Below are positions 8,723 to 16,631 of a DNA stretch of 27,976 bases, one piece after another. The number at the start of each line of letters is the position of its first letter. Positions within the stretch are counted from its first letter, which is position 1. The stretch is from contig JAEWDF010000128.1 in the NCBI GenBank assembly GCA_023390245.1, forward strand, positions 1 to 27,976, in the 5' to 3' direction. The stretch comes from Pseudomonadota bacterium (GTDB lineage Bacteria; Pseudomonadota; Alphaproteobacteria; Caulobacterales; Caulobacteraceae). The notes below the pieces were generated by a model that saw only the letters and a list, made by a program, of their open reading frames with translations, was not told the DNA's origin and ran no database searches. The translations under genes were made by a program, and so were the position numbers.

Positions 8723-10011
8723 GCACGGAATCGATCGACACCGGACCGGCCGCTCCGCCGGTCCCGCCCGCGCCGCCCGAAGGCCCGTCCAGCCCCTGGG
8801 GCATCCGCGACTTCCGCCTGCTGTGGTTCGGCCGCGTGGTCGCCGTGCTGGCGATCCAGATCCAGTCCTCGGCCCTGCTGTGGCAGGTCTATACGATCGC
8901 GCGGCGCGATCATCCGGTCGCCGAGGCCAGCCTGTACCTGGGCCTGGTCGGCCTGTGCCAGTTCCTGCCGCTCCTGGCCTTCACCCTGCCGGCGGGGGCG
9001 ATGGCGGACCGACGCGACCGCAAGCGCACCGTCTGGCTGTCGATCCTGGTCGAGGCGGCCTGCGCCGGCGCCTTCCTGGCCATGGCGCTGCACGGCTCCC
9101 CGCCGCTGTGGGGGCTTCTGGCCGTCGCCGCCGTCTTCGGCGCCGCGCGCGCCTTCCTGGCCCCGGCCAGCCAGGCCTTCCTGCCGATGGTGGTGGGTCG
9201 CAAGGCCCTGCCGCCGGCCATCGCGGCCCAGTCCATCGCCTTCCAGACCGGCGCCATCGCCGGCCCGGCCCTGGGCGGGCTGATCGTCGGCGTCAACGTG
9301 CCGCTGGCCTATGCGACGGCCCTGGCGCTGTTCCTGGCGGCGGTCGCGGCCTTCGTCCTGATCCGCACCAGCGGCAAGCCGGTGGTCACAGGCGAGAAGG
9401 TCTCGCCGGTCGCCCTGGTCAAGGAAGGCCTGGCCTATGTCTGGAAGACCAAGATCGTGCTGGGCGCCATCTCCCTGGACCTGGTGGTGGTGCTGCTGGC
9501 CGGCGTGGCCCTGCTGACGCCGATCTTCGCGCGCGACGTGCTGCATGTCGGGCCGCAGGGCTTCGGCCTGCTGCGCGCCGCCTTCGGCGTCGGGGCCCTG
9601 GTCATGGCGGTCTATCTGAGCCGCGTGCCGATCACCCGCAACGGCGGGCGTTGGATGTTCTCGGCCGTGGCGGTGTTCGGCGTCTGCACCCTGACCTTCG
9701 GCCTGTCGAAGATCGTCTGGCTGTCGGGCCTGGCGCTGTTCGTCGGCGGCGCGGCGGACATGATCAGCGTCAATGTGCGCCAGACCCTGATCCAGCTGGC
9801 CACGCCTGATCACATGCGCGGGCGGGTGTCGTCGGTGTCGATGCTGTTCATCGGCGCCTCGAACGAACTGGGCGAGGCCTATTCCGGCGTCATGGTGCGC
9901 CTGCTCGGTCCCATCGGCGCGGCGGTGTTCGGCGGCTTCGGCGCCCTGGCCGCGACCGGGGCCTGGGCGGCCCTCTTCCCCGGCCTGCGCAAGGCCGACA
10001 AGCTGACCTGA
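8719..10011 (+). CDS. MFS transporter (MFS_3 / EntS-like exporter family)
   Basis: A 430-residue major facilitator protein with about 12 predicted membrane helices and a Pro-rich cytoplasmic N-terminus. The segment DFRLLWFGRVVAVLAIQIQ and the loop after helix 2, GAMADRRDRKR (the MFS motif A region), place it in the MFS_3 group, which includes EntS-like exporters. It starts at a GTG whose last two bases form part of the TGA of the aminotransferase (GTGA overlap), so the pair is translationally coupled. Substrate is unknown, although coupling to an aminotransferase suggests amino-acid or keto-acid export. A strong hairpin begins within its stop codon. Confidence 0.9.
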   Translation: MSTESIDTGPAAPPVPPAPPEGPSSPWGIRDFRLLWFGRVVAVLAIQIQSSALLWQVYTIARRDHPVAEASLYLGLVGLCQFLPLLAFTLPAGAMADRRDRKRTVWLSILVEAACAGAFLAMALHGSPPLWGLLAVAAVFGAARAFLAPASQAFLPMVVGRKALPPAIAAQSIAFQTGAIAGPALGGLIVGVNVPLAYATALALFLAAVAAFVLIRTSGKPVVTGEKVSPVALVKEGLAYVWKTKIVLGAISLDLVVVLLAGVALLTPIFARDVLHVGPQGFGLLRAAFGVGALVMAVYLSRVPITRNGGRWMFSAVAVFGVCTLTFGLSKIVWLSGLALFVGGAADMISVNVRQTLIQLATPDHMRGRVSSVSMLFIGASNELGEAYSGVMVRLLGPIGAAVFGGFGALAATGAWAALFPGLRKADKLT

Positions 10012-10039
10012 TCCGCGCCCCGTCGCCGGGGCGCGGATC
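10010..10039. terminator. 12-bp perfect hairpin between convergent MFS and fadB genes
   Basis: GATCCGCGCCCC (10010-10021) and GGGGCGCGGATC (10028-10039) form a perfect 12-bp stem with a 6-base loop. It overlaps the MFS stop and lies 13 bp from the fadB stop on the other strand. No T tract is present on either side, so it may work as a bidirectional boundary or RNA-protecting hairpin rather than a textbook intrinsic terminator. Confidence 0.7.
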
Positions 10040-10051
10040 GGTCGGGCGGGA

Positions 10052-12244
10052 TCAGGCCGCCTTCTTCTCCGGGGCGAACCGGCCGTAGAAGGTTTCGCCC
10101 TTCGCCGCCATGTCGCGCAACAGCTGCGGGACCTTGAACCGGTCGCCATAGGCCGCGGCCAGGCGGTCCGCCGTCTCGACGAACCTAGCCAGGCCGATCC
10201 CGTCGATGAAGCTGATCGGACCGCCGGTCCAGGGGGCGAAGCCCCAGCCCAGGATGGCGCCCAGGTCGGCCTCGCGCGGGTCGTCGATGACGCCCTCTTC
10301 CCAGCAGCGGGCCACTTCCACCGCCTGGCGATACAGCAGGCGGGTCTTCAGCTCGTCGATCTGGGCGAAGGCGCCGGGCCCTTCCGGTTCCTCGATGGCC
10401 TTGGTCACCGGGGCCAGGTCCGACAGCCCCTTCCATAGCGTCTTGGGCTTCTGATCATAGTCGTAGAAGCCCATGCCGTTCTTGCGGCCGAAGCGCCCGC
10501 CCTCGACCATCCTGGCGACGATGTCCTCGCCTTCGGTCGGCACGTACTTGTCGCCCAGGTCTTCGCGGGTCTGTTTGGCGATCTTGTAGGACAGGTCCAG
10601 CGCGACGTCGTCGTGCATCTCCAGCGGACCGCGCGGCATGCCGGTCATGCGGCCGACGTTGTCGATCAACGCCGGCGCCCAGCCTTCCTCCAGCATCGCC
10701 ATCCCCTCCATCAGGAAGGTGGAGAAGCAGCGTGAAGTGTAGAAGCCGCGGCTGTCGTTGACGACGATCGGCGTCTTCTTGATCTTCAGGACGTAGTCCA
10801 GCGCCTTGGCGATGGCCGCCTCGCCGGTTTTCTCGCCCAGGATGATCTCGACCAGCATCATCTTGTCGACGGGCGAGAAGAAGTGGATGCCGATGAAATC
10901 CTCGGGCCGCACGCTCGCTTCGGCCAGGCCGGTGATCGGCAGGGTCGAGGTGTTCGATCCGAAGACGGCGCCTTCCGCCAGCTGCGCCTCGGCGCGCTTG
11001 GTGACGTCGGCCTTGATCTCGCGGTTCTCGAACACCGCCTCGATCACCAGGTCCGAACCCTTGATCAGATCGTAGTCGGTCGTCGCCGTGACCAGAGCCA
11101 GGGTCGCGTCATACTTGGCCTGGGTCATCTGGCCGCGCGACAGCCGCTTCTTCAGCAGCTCCTCGACATGGGCCTTGCCCTTGTCGGCGGCCTCCTGGTC
11201 GCGGTCGATCAGCACCGTCTCGATGCCGGCCATGACCTGCACATAGGCCACGCCCGCGCCCATCATGCCGGCGCCCAGGACCGTGACCTTCTTCGGATCG
11301 GACTTGGGCACGCCGGCGGGACGCACGGCGCCCTTGTCCAGTTCCTGCTTGGACAGGAACAGGCTGCGGATCATCGCCTGGGCCTGCGGCGTCATCAGGG
11401 TCTTGATGAAGTAGCGCGTCTCGATGCGCAGGGCCGCGTCCATCGGAACCTGGGTTCCCTCGTAAACGGCCTTCATCAGGTTCAGCACAGCCGGATAGTT
11501 GCCGTAGGACTGTTTGCGCAGCATGGCGTTGCCGACCATGAAGTTCTGGATGCCGGCCGGGTGATAGGGGCCGCCGCCGGGCAGTTTGAAGCTCTTGTCG
11601 TCCCACGGCTGCACGGCCTTGCCGCCGTTCTTAATCCAGGCCTTGGCGGCCTCGACCGACTGGCCCTTTTCGACCACTTCATGGACGATGCCGGCGGCCT
11701 TGGCGTCGTTGGGGCGGAAGGACTTGCCCTCGCTCATGGCCATCATGGCCGCCTGAACGCCGACCAGACGGGTCAGGCGTTGGGTGCCGCCGCCGCCGGG
11801 GAACAGGCCGACCTTGATTTCGGGCAGGCCCAGCTGGATCTTGTTGTCGTTCTCGACCACGCGGTAGTGGCAGGCGAGGGTGAACTCCAGTCCGCCGCCC
11901 AGGGCCAGGCCGTTGATGGCGGCCGCGATCGGCTTGCCCGAGGTCTCCAGCGCGCGGAAGGCGCCGTTCAGCGCCCAACCGGCGTCGAAGGCCTTTTTCA
12001 GGTCGCCGCCGCCCGACAGCACGCCGCCGGCCATGTCCCCCAGGTCCGCGCCCGCGCAGAAGCCCGACGCCTTGCCCGAGGTGATGACCGCGCCCTTGAT
12101 GGCGTCGTCGGTCCTGATGCGTTCGACCAGCTCCGGGATTTCCTTCATCACCGAAGAGGTCAGGGTGTTCATCGAACGGCCCGGCACGTCGAAGGTGACC
12201 AGGGCGATCCCATCGGCGTCGACGTCGATCTTGAAGTTTTCCAT
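10052..12244 (-). CDS. fadB: Fatty-acid oxidation multifunctional protein (enoyl-CoA hydratase / 3-hydroxyacyl-CoA dehydrogenase)
   Basis: Trifunctional alpha subunit of bacterial beta-oxidation, hydrating trans-2-enoyl-CoA and oxidising the 3-hydroxyacyl-CoA with NAD. The 730-residue product has an N-terminal crotonase domain (GFCAGADL at 61-68 and NGLALGGGLEF from 111, forming the oxyanion hole). It also has a central Rossmann domain starting near residue 318 with VTVLGAGMMGAG, the dehydrogenase segment IGIHFFSPVDKMMLVEII, and two C-terminal 3HCDH domains with GFYTSRCF and GRFGRKNGMGFYDY. I favour the ATG at 12244, 9 bases from GGGAG. An ATG at 12250 lies only 3 bases from it. It sits 17 bp downstream of fadA in the same operon. 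Confidence 0.93.
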   Translation of the reverse strand: MENFKIDVDADGIALVTFDVPGRSMNTLTSSVMKEIPELVERIRTDDAIKGAVITSGKASGFCAGADLGDMAGGVLSGGGDLKKAFDAGWALNGAFRALETSGKPIAAAINGLALGGGLEFTLACHYRVVENDNKIQLGLPEIKVGLFPGGGGTQRLTRLVGVQAAMMAMSEGKSFRPNDAKAAGIVHEVVEKGQSVEAAKAWIKNGGKAVQPWDDKSFKLPGGGPYHPAGIQNFMVGNAMLRKQSYGNYPAVLNLMKAVYEGTQVPMDAALRIETRYFIKTLMTPQAQAMIRSLFLSKQELDKGAVRPAGVPKSDPKKVTVLGAGMMGAGVAYVQVMAGIETVLIDRDQEAADKGKAHVEELLKKRLSRGQMTQAKYDATLALVTATTDYDLIKGSDLVIEAVFENREIKADVTKRAEAQLAEGAVFGSNTSTLPITGLAEASVRPEDFIGIHFFSPVDKMMLVEIILGEKTGEAAIAKALDYVLKIKKTPIVVNDSRGFYTSRCFSTFLMEGMAMLEEGWAPALIDNVGRMTGMPRGPLEMHDDVALDLSYKIAKQTREDLGDKYVPTEGEDIVARMVEGGRFGRKNGMGFYDYDQKPKTLWKGLSDLAPVTKAIEEPEGPGAFAQIDELKTRLLYRQAVEVARCWEEGVIDDPREADLGAILGWGFAPWTGGPISFIDGIGLARFVETADRLAAAYGDRFKVPQLLRDMAAKGETFYGRFAPEKKAA

Positions 12245-12261
12245 GTTCATTCGCTCCCGGA

Positions 12262-13467
12262 TCAGACGCGTTCGATGACGGTGGCGGTGCCCATGCCGCC
12301 GCCGATGCAGAGTGTGACCAGGGCGGTCGACTTGTCCGAGCGTTCCAGCTCGTCCAGCACCGTGCCCAGGATCATGGCGCCGGTGGCGCCCAGGGGGTGG
12401 CCCATGGCGATGGCGCCGCCGTTCACGTTCATCTTGGCGTGGTCGATGTCCAGGGCCTGCATGTAGCGCAGCACGACTGCGGCGAAGGCCTCGTTCAGCT
12501 CCCACAGGTCGATGTCGGCGGGCGTCATGCCCAACTTGCCCAGCAGCTTGCGGGTCACATATTCCGGCCCGGTCAGCATGATCGACGGCTCCGAGCCGAT
12601 CGAGGCGCCGCCCCTGATCCTGGCGCGGGGCTTCAGGCCCAGGGCCTGGCCAGCCTCCAGCGAGCCGATCAGCACCCCGGCCGAACCGTCCACGATGCCC
12701 GAGGAGTTGCCCGGCGTGTGGACATGGTTGACCCGCTCGACCTCGGGATAGCGCTGGTTGATCACGGCGTCGAAGGCCATCTCGCCCATCATGGCGAAGG
12801 AGGGGTTCAGCCCGCCCAGGGTCTGCATGTCCGTGTTCGGACGAATAGTCTCGTCGTGATCAAGGATGGTCAGGCCCAGCTGGTCCTTGACCGGGATGAC
12901 CGACCTGGAGAAGCGCTTCTCGGCCCACGACTTGGCCGCGCGCTTGTGGCTCTCGACCGAATAGGCGTCCACGTCGTCGCGGCTGAAGCCGTACTTGGAG
13001 GCGATCATGTCGGCCGACACGCCCTGCGGCACGAAATAGGTTGGGAAGGCCGAGGACGGATCGGTCGGCCAGGCGCCCATGTCCGACCCCATCGGCACGC
13101 GGCTCATGACCTCGACGCCGCCGCCGACGGCGAAATCGGCCTCGCCGGACTTCACCTTGGCCGCCGCCATGTTCACCGCCTCCAGGCCCGAGGCGCAGAA
13201 GCGGTTGACCTGCACGCCCGCGGTGTCCTGCGACCAGCCGGCCGACAGCACCGCCGTGCGGGCGATGTCCGCGCCCAGTTCGCCCACCGGCGTGACGCAG
13301 CCCAGCACCACATCGTCCACCTTCGACGTATCCAGATCGTTGCGGTCGCGCAGCGCCTGCAGCACCTGGGTCGCCAGGCTGAGGCCGGTGATCTCGTGCA
13401 GCGAGCCGTCCTTCTTGCCCTTGCCGCGGGGCGTCCGAACGGCGTCGAAGATATAGGCGTCGGCCAT
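12262..13467 (-). CDS. fadA: Acetyl-CoA C-acyltransferase (3-ketoacyl-CoA thiolase) FadA-like
   Basis: Thiolase cleaving 3-ketoacyl-CoA to acetyl-CoA and a shortened acyl-CoA, the last step of each beta-oxidation round. The 401-residue protein has the nucleophilic C91 in NRFCASGLEAVN, the catalytic H357 in GGAIAMGHPLGATGA, and C387 in LCIGGGMG. N-terminal residues DAVRTPRGKGKKDGSLHE are typical of FadA-type thiolases. An AAAGGAG ribosome-binding site lies 10 bases before the ATG. It is the first gene of the fadA-fadB operon, and the palindrome at 13521-13536 lies just upstream. Family-level identity is firm; chain-length preference cannot be read from the sequence. Confidence 0.93.
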   Translation of the reverse strand: MADAYIFDAVRTPRGKGKKDGSLHEITGLSLATQVLQALRDRNDLDTSKVDDVVLGCVTPVGELGADIARTAVLSAGWSQDTAGVQVNRFCASGLEAVNMAAAKVKSGEADFAVGGGVEVMSRVPMGSDMGAWPTDPSSAFPTYFVPQGVSADMIASKYGFSRDDVDAYSVESHKRAAKSWAEKRFSRSVIPVKDQLGLTILDHDETIRPNTDMQTLGGLNPSFAMMGEMAFDAVINQRYPEVERVNHVHTPGNSSGIVDGSAGVLIGSLEAGQALGLKPRARIRGGASIGSEPSIMLTGPEYVTRKLLGKLGMTPADIDLWELNEAFAAVVLRYMQALDIDHAKMNVNGGAIAMGHPLGATGAMILGTVLDELERSDKSTALVTLCIGGGMGTATVIERV

Positions 13468-13520
13468 GAGGGTGCGTCTCCTTTGAGAACGGATAGGTCG
13501 CTGTCGCCAAGAACCCTACG

Positions 13521-13536
13521 TTTACGTCAACGTCAA
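13521..13536. promoter_or_regulatory. Palindromic operator candidate upstream of fadA
   Basis: TTTACGT-CA-ACGTCAA is a 7-2-7 palindrome with a single mismatch, 54 bp upstream of the fadA start and inside an AT-richer patch of an otherwise very GC-rich gap. On the minus strand its left part provides TTGACG, a possible -35 element. Alternating ACGT half-sites of this kind resemble operators of MerR-type (LiuR-like) regulators of acyl-CoA and branched-chain degradation genes. That assignment is from memory of the motif class and is tentative. Confidence 0.5.
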
Positions 13537-13719
13537 GTAATATGCCGTGCGATGTGACGCCAGAGCGCGGCGCTCGCACAGCAAATGCGCGGGCTGGCGC
13601 GGGGCTGCATCCGGCCCGCACGCCGCCGGTGAAAGAACGATTCTCACCTAGCTTGGCCTTTGGAACGGCCGCGCGGGTCGAGGCTTCCTGCCTTCGAGCG
13701 CAAGCAAGGAGGATTTCCC

Positions 13720-14301
13720 ATGACCCAGACCTACGAAGAGATGGACGCCATCGCCATGCTGAAGGCCGACCACCGCAAGGTGGAGGACCTGTTCGAAAAG
13801 TTCGAAAGCGCGCGCGGCAAGGACCGCAAGCAGGCCCTGGCCGAGGAGGCCTGCCTGGAGCTGAAGGTCCACACCCTGATCGAGGAGGAGATCTTCTATC
13901 CGGCCTGCCGTGGCGAGATCGACGACGCCGACCTGAACGAAGCCTATGTCGAGCACGACGCCGCCAAGCTGCTGATCAACGAGATCGAGAAGGGCGGGCC
14001 GGACGAGGCCTTCTACGACGCCAAGGTCAAGGTGCTGTCCGAGATGATCGAGCACCATGTGAAGGAGGAGGAGCGCTATTCCGAAGGCCTGTTCGCCCAG
14101 GCGCGCGAGGCCGGGCTGGACATGGACGACCTGGCCGACCGGATGCGTGCGCGCCGGCGGCAGGCCATGGCGCGCCTGAAGGGCCATCCGGAAATCCCGG
14201 CCGAGACGCGCACCTTCCAGGGCGACGATGTCGAAAGCGCCCTGGCGGACGAACCCCTGTCGCCGGCGCGGCCGGCCGACGACCTGGCCGCGCTGCGCTG
14301 A
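13720..14301 (+). CDS. Hemerythrin HHE-domain protein
   Basis: A 193-residue protein with an N-terminal four-helix hemerythrin-like domain that binds a di-iron centre. Likely ligands are H18 in ADHRKVEDLF, H51 and E55 in VHTLIEEEIFYP, H79 in VEHDAAKLL, and H112/H113 with E117 in EHHVKEEE. The C-terminal 50 residues are Arg/Pro-rich and probably unstructured. The ATG at 13720 is preceded by a near-perfect AAGGAGG at 6-8 bases. Such stand-alone proteins take part in oxygen, nitric oxide or iron-related stress responses; the specific role is unknown. It is monocistronic and converges on the small lipoprotein gene, with a hairpin between them. Confidence 0.92.
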   Translation: MTQTYEEMDAIAMLKADHRKVEDLFEKFESARGKDRKQALAEEACLELKVHTLIEEEIFYPACRGEIDDADLNEAYVEHDAAKLLINEIEKGGPDEAFYDAKVKVLSEMIEHHVKEEERYSEGLFAQAREAGLDMDDLADRMRARRRQAMARLKGHPEIPAETRTFQGDDVESALADEPLSPARPADDLAALR

Positions 14302-14310
14302 GGCCCGGGG

Positions 14311-14335
14311 CGCGGTCCGTCAGCGACGGATCGCG
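14311..14335. terminator. Hairpin between convergent hemerythrin and lipoprotein genes
   Basis: CGCGGTCCGTC (14311-14321) pairs with GACGGATCGCG (14325-14335) across a three-base loop, with one G-T wobble. It contains the last codons and stop of the small lipoprotein gene and begins 9 bases after the hemerythrin stop. There is no T tract. A shared boundary structure for both transcripts is plausible. Confidence 0.5.
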
Positions 14336-14541
14336 CTTCCGCCGCCCCGGATTTCGCAGGCGTAGTCGCGCGCCGGCTGGCCCGAAGTGGCGCCGGTCGG
14401 GACCAGGATGCCGTCCCGGGCGGCGCAGTCGGCTTCGAGCCGGTTCATCTCGGTCTGGTATCGGCTGGGCTCGCCGGTGGAGGCGCAAGCGGCCAGCGCC
14501 GAGGCGGCGGCCGCGAGGATCAGGATGCGCGCAGGCGTCAT
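14320..14541 (-). CDS. Small predicted lipoprotein
   Basis: A 73-residue protein with a hydrophobic signal peptide MTPARILILAAAASALAAC and a lipobox (LAAC, lipidated Cys near residue 18). The mature part is about 55 residues with two further Cys residues (in EADCAARDG and DYACEIRGG) that could form a disulfide in the periplasm. The ATG at 14541 has AAGGAGAG at 6 bases. An in-frame ATG at 14568 would overlap the end of the sugar dehydrogenase gene and lacks this site. It lies 23 bp downstream of the dehydrogenase gene on the same strand, so the two likely form an operon. I do not recognise the family. Confidence 0.75.
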   Translation of the reverse strand: MTPARILILAAAASALAACASTGEPSRYQTEMNRLEADCAARDGILVPTGATSGQPARDYACEIRGGGSAIRR

Positions 14542-14564
14542 GACAGTCTCTCCTTCATGCGGGT

Positions 14565-15803
14565 TCACGATCCGGCGGAAAGGCGGACCAGCTTGCCGTC
14601 GTCCTCGTCGGTGATGGCCCAGACGGCGCCGTCGGGCCCCACCGCCACGTCGCGGACGCGCTCGCCCAGGTCGATCAGCAGCCGCTCCTCGCCGACCACG
14701 CGGTCATTCTCGATCACCAGCCGGGCGATGTGCTTCTCCTTCAGGCCCGCGACCAGCAGGTTGCCGTCCCACTCGGGGAACATGGCGCCCTGGTAGAAGG
14801 TGGCGCCGCCCGGCGCGATGACGGGATCCCAATAATAGACGGGCTGTTCGGTCCCGGTCTTCTGGGTGTCGCCGGCGTTGATCGCGCCGCCCGCGTATTC
14901 GATCCCGTAGGCGGCGTCCGGCCAGCCGTAGTTCAGGCCGGGCCGGTCCAGGTTCACCTCGTCGCCGCCGCGCGTGCCGTGCTCGATGGTCCAGATCGCG
15001 CCCGTGCCCGGCTGGACGGCGATTCCCTGCATGTTGCGATGGCCCAGGCTCCAGATCTCCGGCCGCGCGCCCTCGCGGCCGACGAAGGGATTGTCCTGCG
15101 GGACCGAGCCGTCGGCGTTGATGCGGATGGTCTTGCCCATATGCGACCCCAGGTCCTGCGCCTGCGGCCGCATCGGCTTGTCCGAGCGTTCGCCCAGGGT
15201 GACGAACAGATGGCCCGCCGGATCGAAGGCCAGGGACGAGCCGAAATGCTTGTCGCCGTCATAGGTCGGCATCGCGCGGAAGATCACCTGCACGGCCTCG
15301 ACCCGGCTCAGGTCGTCCGACAGCCGTCCGCGCGCGACCGAGGTGGCGTTGCCGCCCTCGCGCGGCTCGGAATAGCTCCAGTAGATCATCCGGTCGCGGG
15401 CGAACTCGGGGCCGACGATCACGTCCAGCAGGCCGCCCTGGCCGCGCGCGTCGACCGGCGGCAGGCCCTGGACCGGCGCGCCGATCCGTCCCTCGGCGTC
15501 GACGACACGTAGCCGGCCCGGCCGTTCCGTCACCAGCCAGCGGCCGTCCGGCAGCAGGGCCAGGCCCCACGGATGCTCCAGCCCCGAGGCGACGACTGCA
15601 TGGGTCAGCGTCCGTTCGGTCCGCACCGACGGCGCCCGAGTCTGGCCGGCGAAAGCGGGCTGCTGGTCGGGATTGTTGGCCGGCCGCGTCTCGACGGGCG
15701 CGCCCGTCTGGGCCTGGCGGGCGGCGCCGGAGTCTCCGTTCGCGCCGCAGGCGGCGGCCAGGACGATCAGCGAGGTGGAAGCGGCGAGCATCAGGGGACG
15801 CAT
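14565..15803 (-). CDS. PQQ-dependent sugar (aldose) dehydrogenase family lipoprotein
   Basis: A 412-residue six-bladed beta-propeller of the glucose/sorbosone dehydrogenase (YliI/Asd-like) family. It begins with a signal peptide and a lipobox (VLAAAC), so it is probably membrane-anchored in the periplasm. Blade motifs include LEHPWGLALLPDGRWLVTERPGRL, GQGGLLDVIVGPEF, GDKHFGSSLAFDPAGHLFVTLGER, WSLGHRNMQGIAVQP and NYGWPDAAYGIEY. The HRN and LNYGWP motifs are characteristic of the PQQ site in this family. The reaction would be oxidation of aldoses to lactones with electrons passed to the respiratory chain. The substrate is not predictable. No PQQ biosynthesis genes are in the window. Confidence 0.88.
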   Translation of the reverse strand: MRPLMLAASTSLIVLAAACGANGDSGAARQAQTGAPVETRPANNPDQQPAFAGQTRAPSVRTERTLTHAVVASGLEHPWGLALLPDGRWLVTERPGRLRVVDAEGRIGAPVQGLPPVDARGQGGLLDVIVGPEFARDRMIYWSYSEPREGGNATSVARGRLSDDLSRVEAVQVIFRAMPTYDGDKHFGSSLAFDPAGHLFVTLGERSDKPMRPQAQDLGSHMGKTIRINADGSVPQDNPFVGREGARPEIWSLGHRNMQGIAVQPGTGAIWTIEHGTRGGDEVNLDRPGLNYGWPDAAYGIEYAGGAINAGDTQKTGTEQPVYYWDPVIAPGGATFYQGAMFPEWDGNLLVAGLKEKHIARLVIENDRVVGEERLLIDLGERVRDVAVGPDGAVWAITDEDDGKLVRLSAGS

Positions 15804-15987
15804 GACGAAATCTCCAGAGGGCGCGGGGACGCGACGGAAAACGGTGGTCGCGACGTTACCGTTCCGGCGACGGGCCGTCTCGCGTGCAATCGCCGCACAA
15901 CGGCTTGAACCCGGCGCGAGGCGGCGATATACGCACGCCTCTTCCGCGCCGGCGCGTCCTGTGCGGAGACTTCAGGCGAGGTCCTGC

Positions 15988-16064
15988 GGTTGGGTAGCTC
16001 AGATGGTTAGAGCGGTGGATTCATAACCCACAGGTCGGCGGTTCGATCCCGCCTCCAACCACCA
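15988..16064 (+). tRNA. tRNA with CAU anticodon (probably elongator Met)
   Basis: A complete 77-base cloverleaf with encoded CCA. The acceptor stem is GGTTGGG/TCCAACC, ending in a G7-T66 wobble. The D arm is GCTC/GAGC, the anticodon loop is TTCATAA, the T arm is GGCGG-TTCGATC-CCGCC and the discriminator is A73. A 1-72 G-C pair and the lack of the three G-C pairs of the initiator anticodon stem argue against initiator tRNA. The alternative is tRNA-Ile2, whose CAU anticodon becomes lysidine-modified; this cannot be excluded by eye. The anticodon stem has an A31-C39 mismatch next to the loop. Confidence 0.95.
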
Positions 16065-16139
16065 CCTTTCGTCGCCGGCGCAACCGCCCGCGCCACGCCG
16101 CGTTTCCCGCCAGGCCGCAACCTTGACCGGAGAGACGCC

Positions 16140-16445
16140 ATGAGGATCAGAAACACCGTCGTCCTGACCGCCGTCGCCGCCCTGGCCCTGGGCGCGTCCG
16201 CCTGCACCCGGGCCGAGCAGGACCATGCCGAGGTCAAGGCCGAGGCCGTCGGCGACCGCGCCCAGGACGCCGCCGCCCAGGCCGGCGAGGTCATCGAATC
16301 CGGCGCCGCGAAGGCGGCGCGGGCGGTCGAGACCGGCGCCGGCAAGGTCGCCGACAAGCTGGAGGACAACCAGGCCGAAGCCGCCGCCGAAGGCCGTCCA
16401 GGCGCGGTCGACCCTGCAACCGACCAGCGCGTGCCGGCGACCTAG
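16140..16445 (+). CDS. Small Ala-rich secreted protein, possible lipoprotein
   Basis: A 101-residue protein with an N-terminal signal peptide (MRIRNTVVLTAVAALALGASAC). It has a Cys at about residue 22 in an imperfect lipobox (ASAC). The mature part is a long amphipathic helix rich in Ala, Glu, Asp and Lys, with repeating AxxAGEV/AGKV units, and a Pro-containing tail. It resembles small periplasmic or entericidin-like proteins only in composition and I do not assign a family. GGAG lies about 8 bases before the ATG. It begins 75 bp after the tRNA and stands alone. Function unknown. Confidence 0.7.
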   Translation: MRIRNTVVLTAVAALALGASACTRAEQDHAEVKAEAVGDRAQDAAAQAGEVIESGAAKAARAVETGAGKVADKLEDNQAEAAAEGRPGAVDPATDQRVPAT

Positions 16446-16478
16446 GATCAATCGAACATTCGCCTGTGATTGTCTTTC

Positions 16479-16595
16479 CGGGGCGTCCGCAGGACGAACC
16501 CGGAACCCAGGAGGACAGCTCCGACCTTCGATGCGGTCGCGACCGGGCGCGGCCCCTGGGTCCCGGGCTCTTCGCTCCGCTCAATCCCGAAAGGA
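16479..16595. repeat. Imperfect palindromic intergenic element
   Basis: CCCGGAACCCAGG (16499-16511) faces CCTGGGTCCCGGG (16555-16567), matching at 12 of 13 positions in inverted orientation. Similarity extends outward (GGACGAA against TTCGCTCC). It lies between the convergent small secreted-protein gene and obgE. The left end, TTCCGGGGCGTCCGC (from 16478), occurs again in reverse orientation near 26609-26623 in another intergenic gap. This has the look of a dispersed palindromic repeat family and may fold as a long hairpin or act as a transcription boundary. No coding signal. Confidence 0.55.
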
Positions 16596-16631
16596 CGCAA
16601 GCGGCGGGAACGATCCGGATATCGGCGAAAC

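Noticed and set aside
13662..13686. Possible general-stress (EcfG/SigT) promoter before the hemerythrin gene: GGAAC at 13662-13666
   Set aside because: The -35 GGAAC is perfect, but at the right spacing the -10 reads GCTT rather than CGTT. Too weak to call without expression data.
13540..13720. Additional small gene in the fadA-hemerythrin gap
   Set aside because: Frames here lack ribosome-binding sites and any recognisable composition. The gap is better explained by two divergent promoters.
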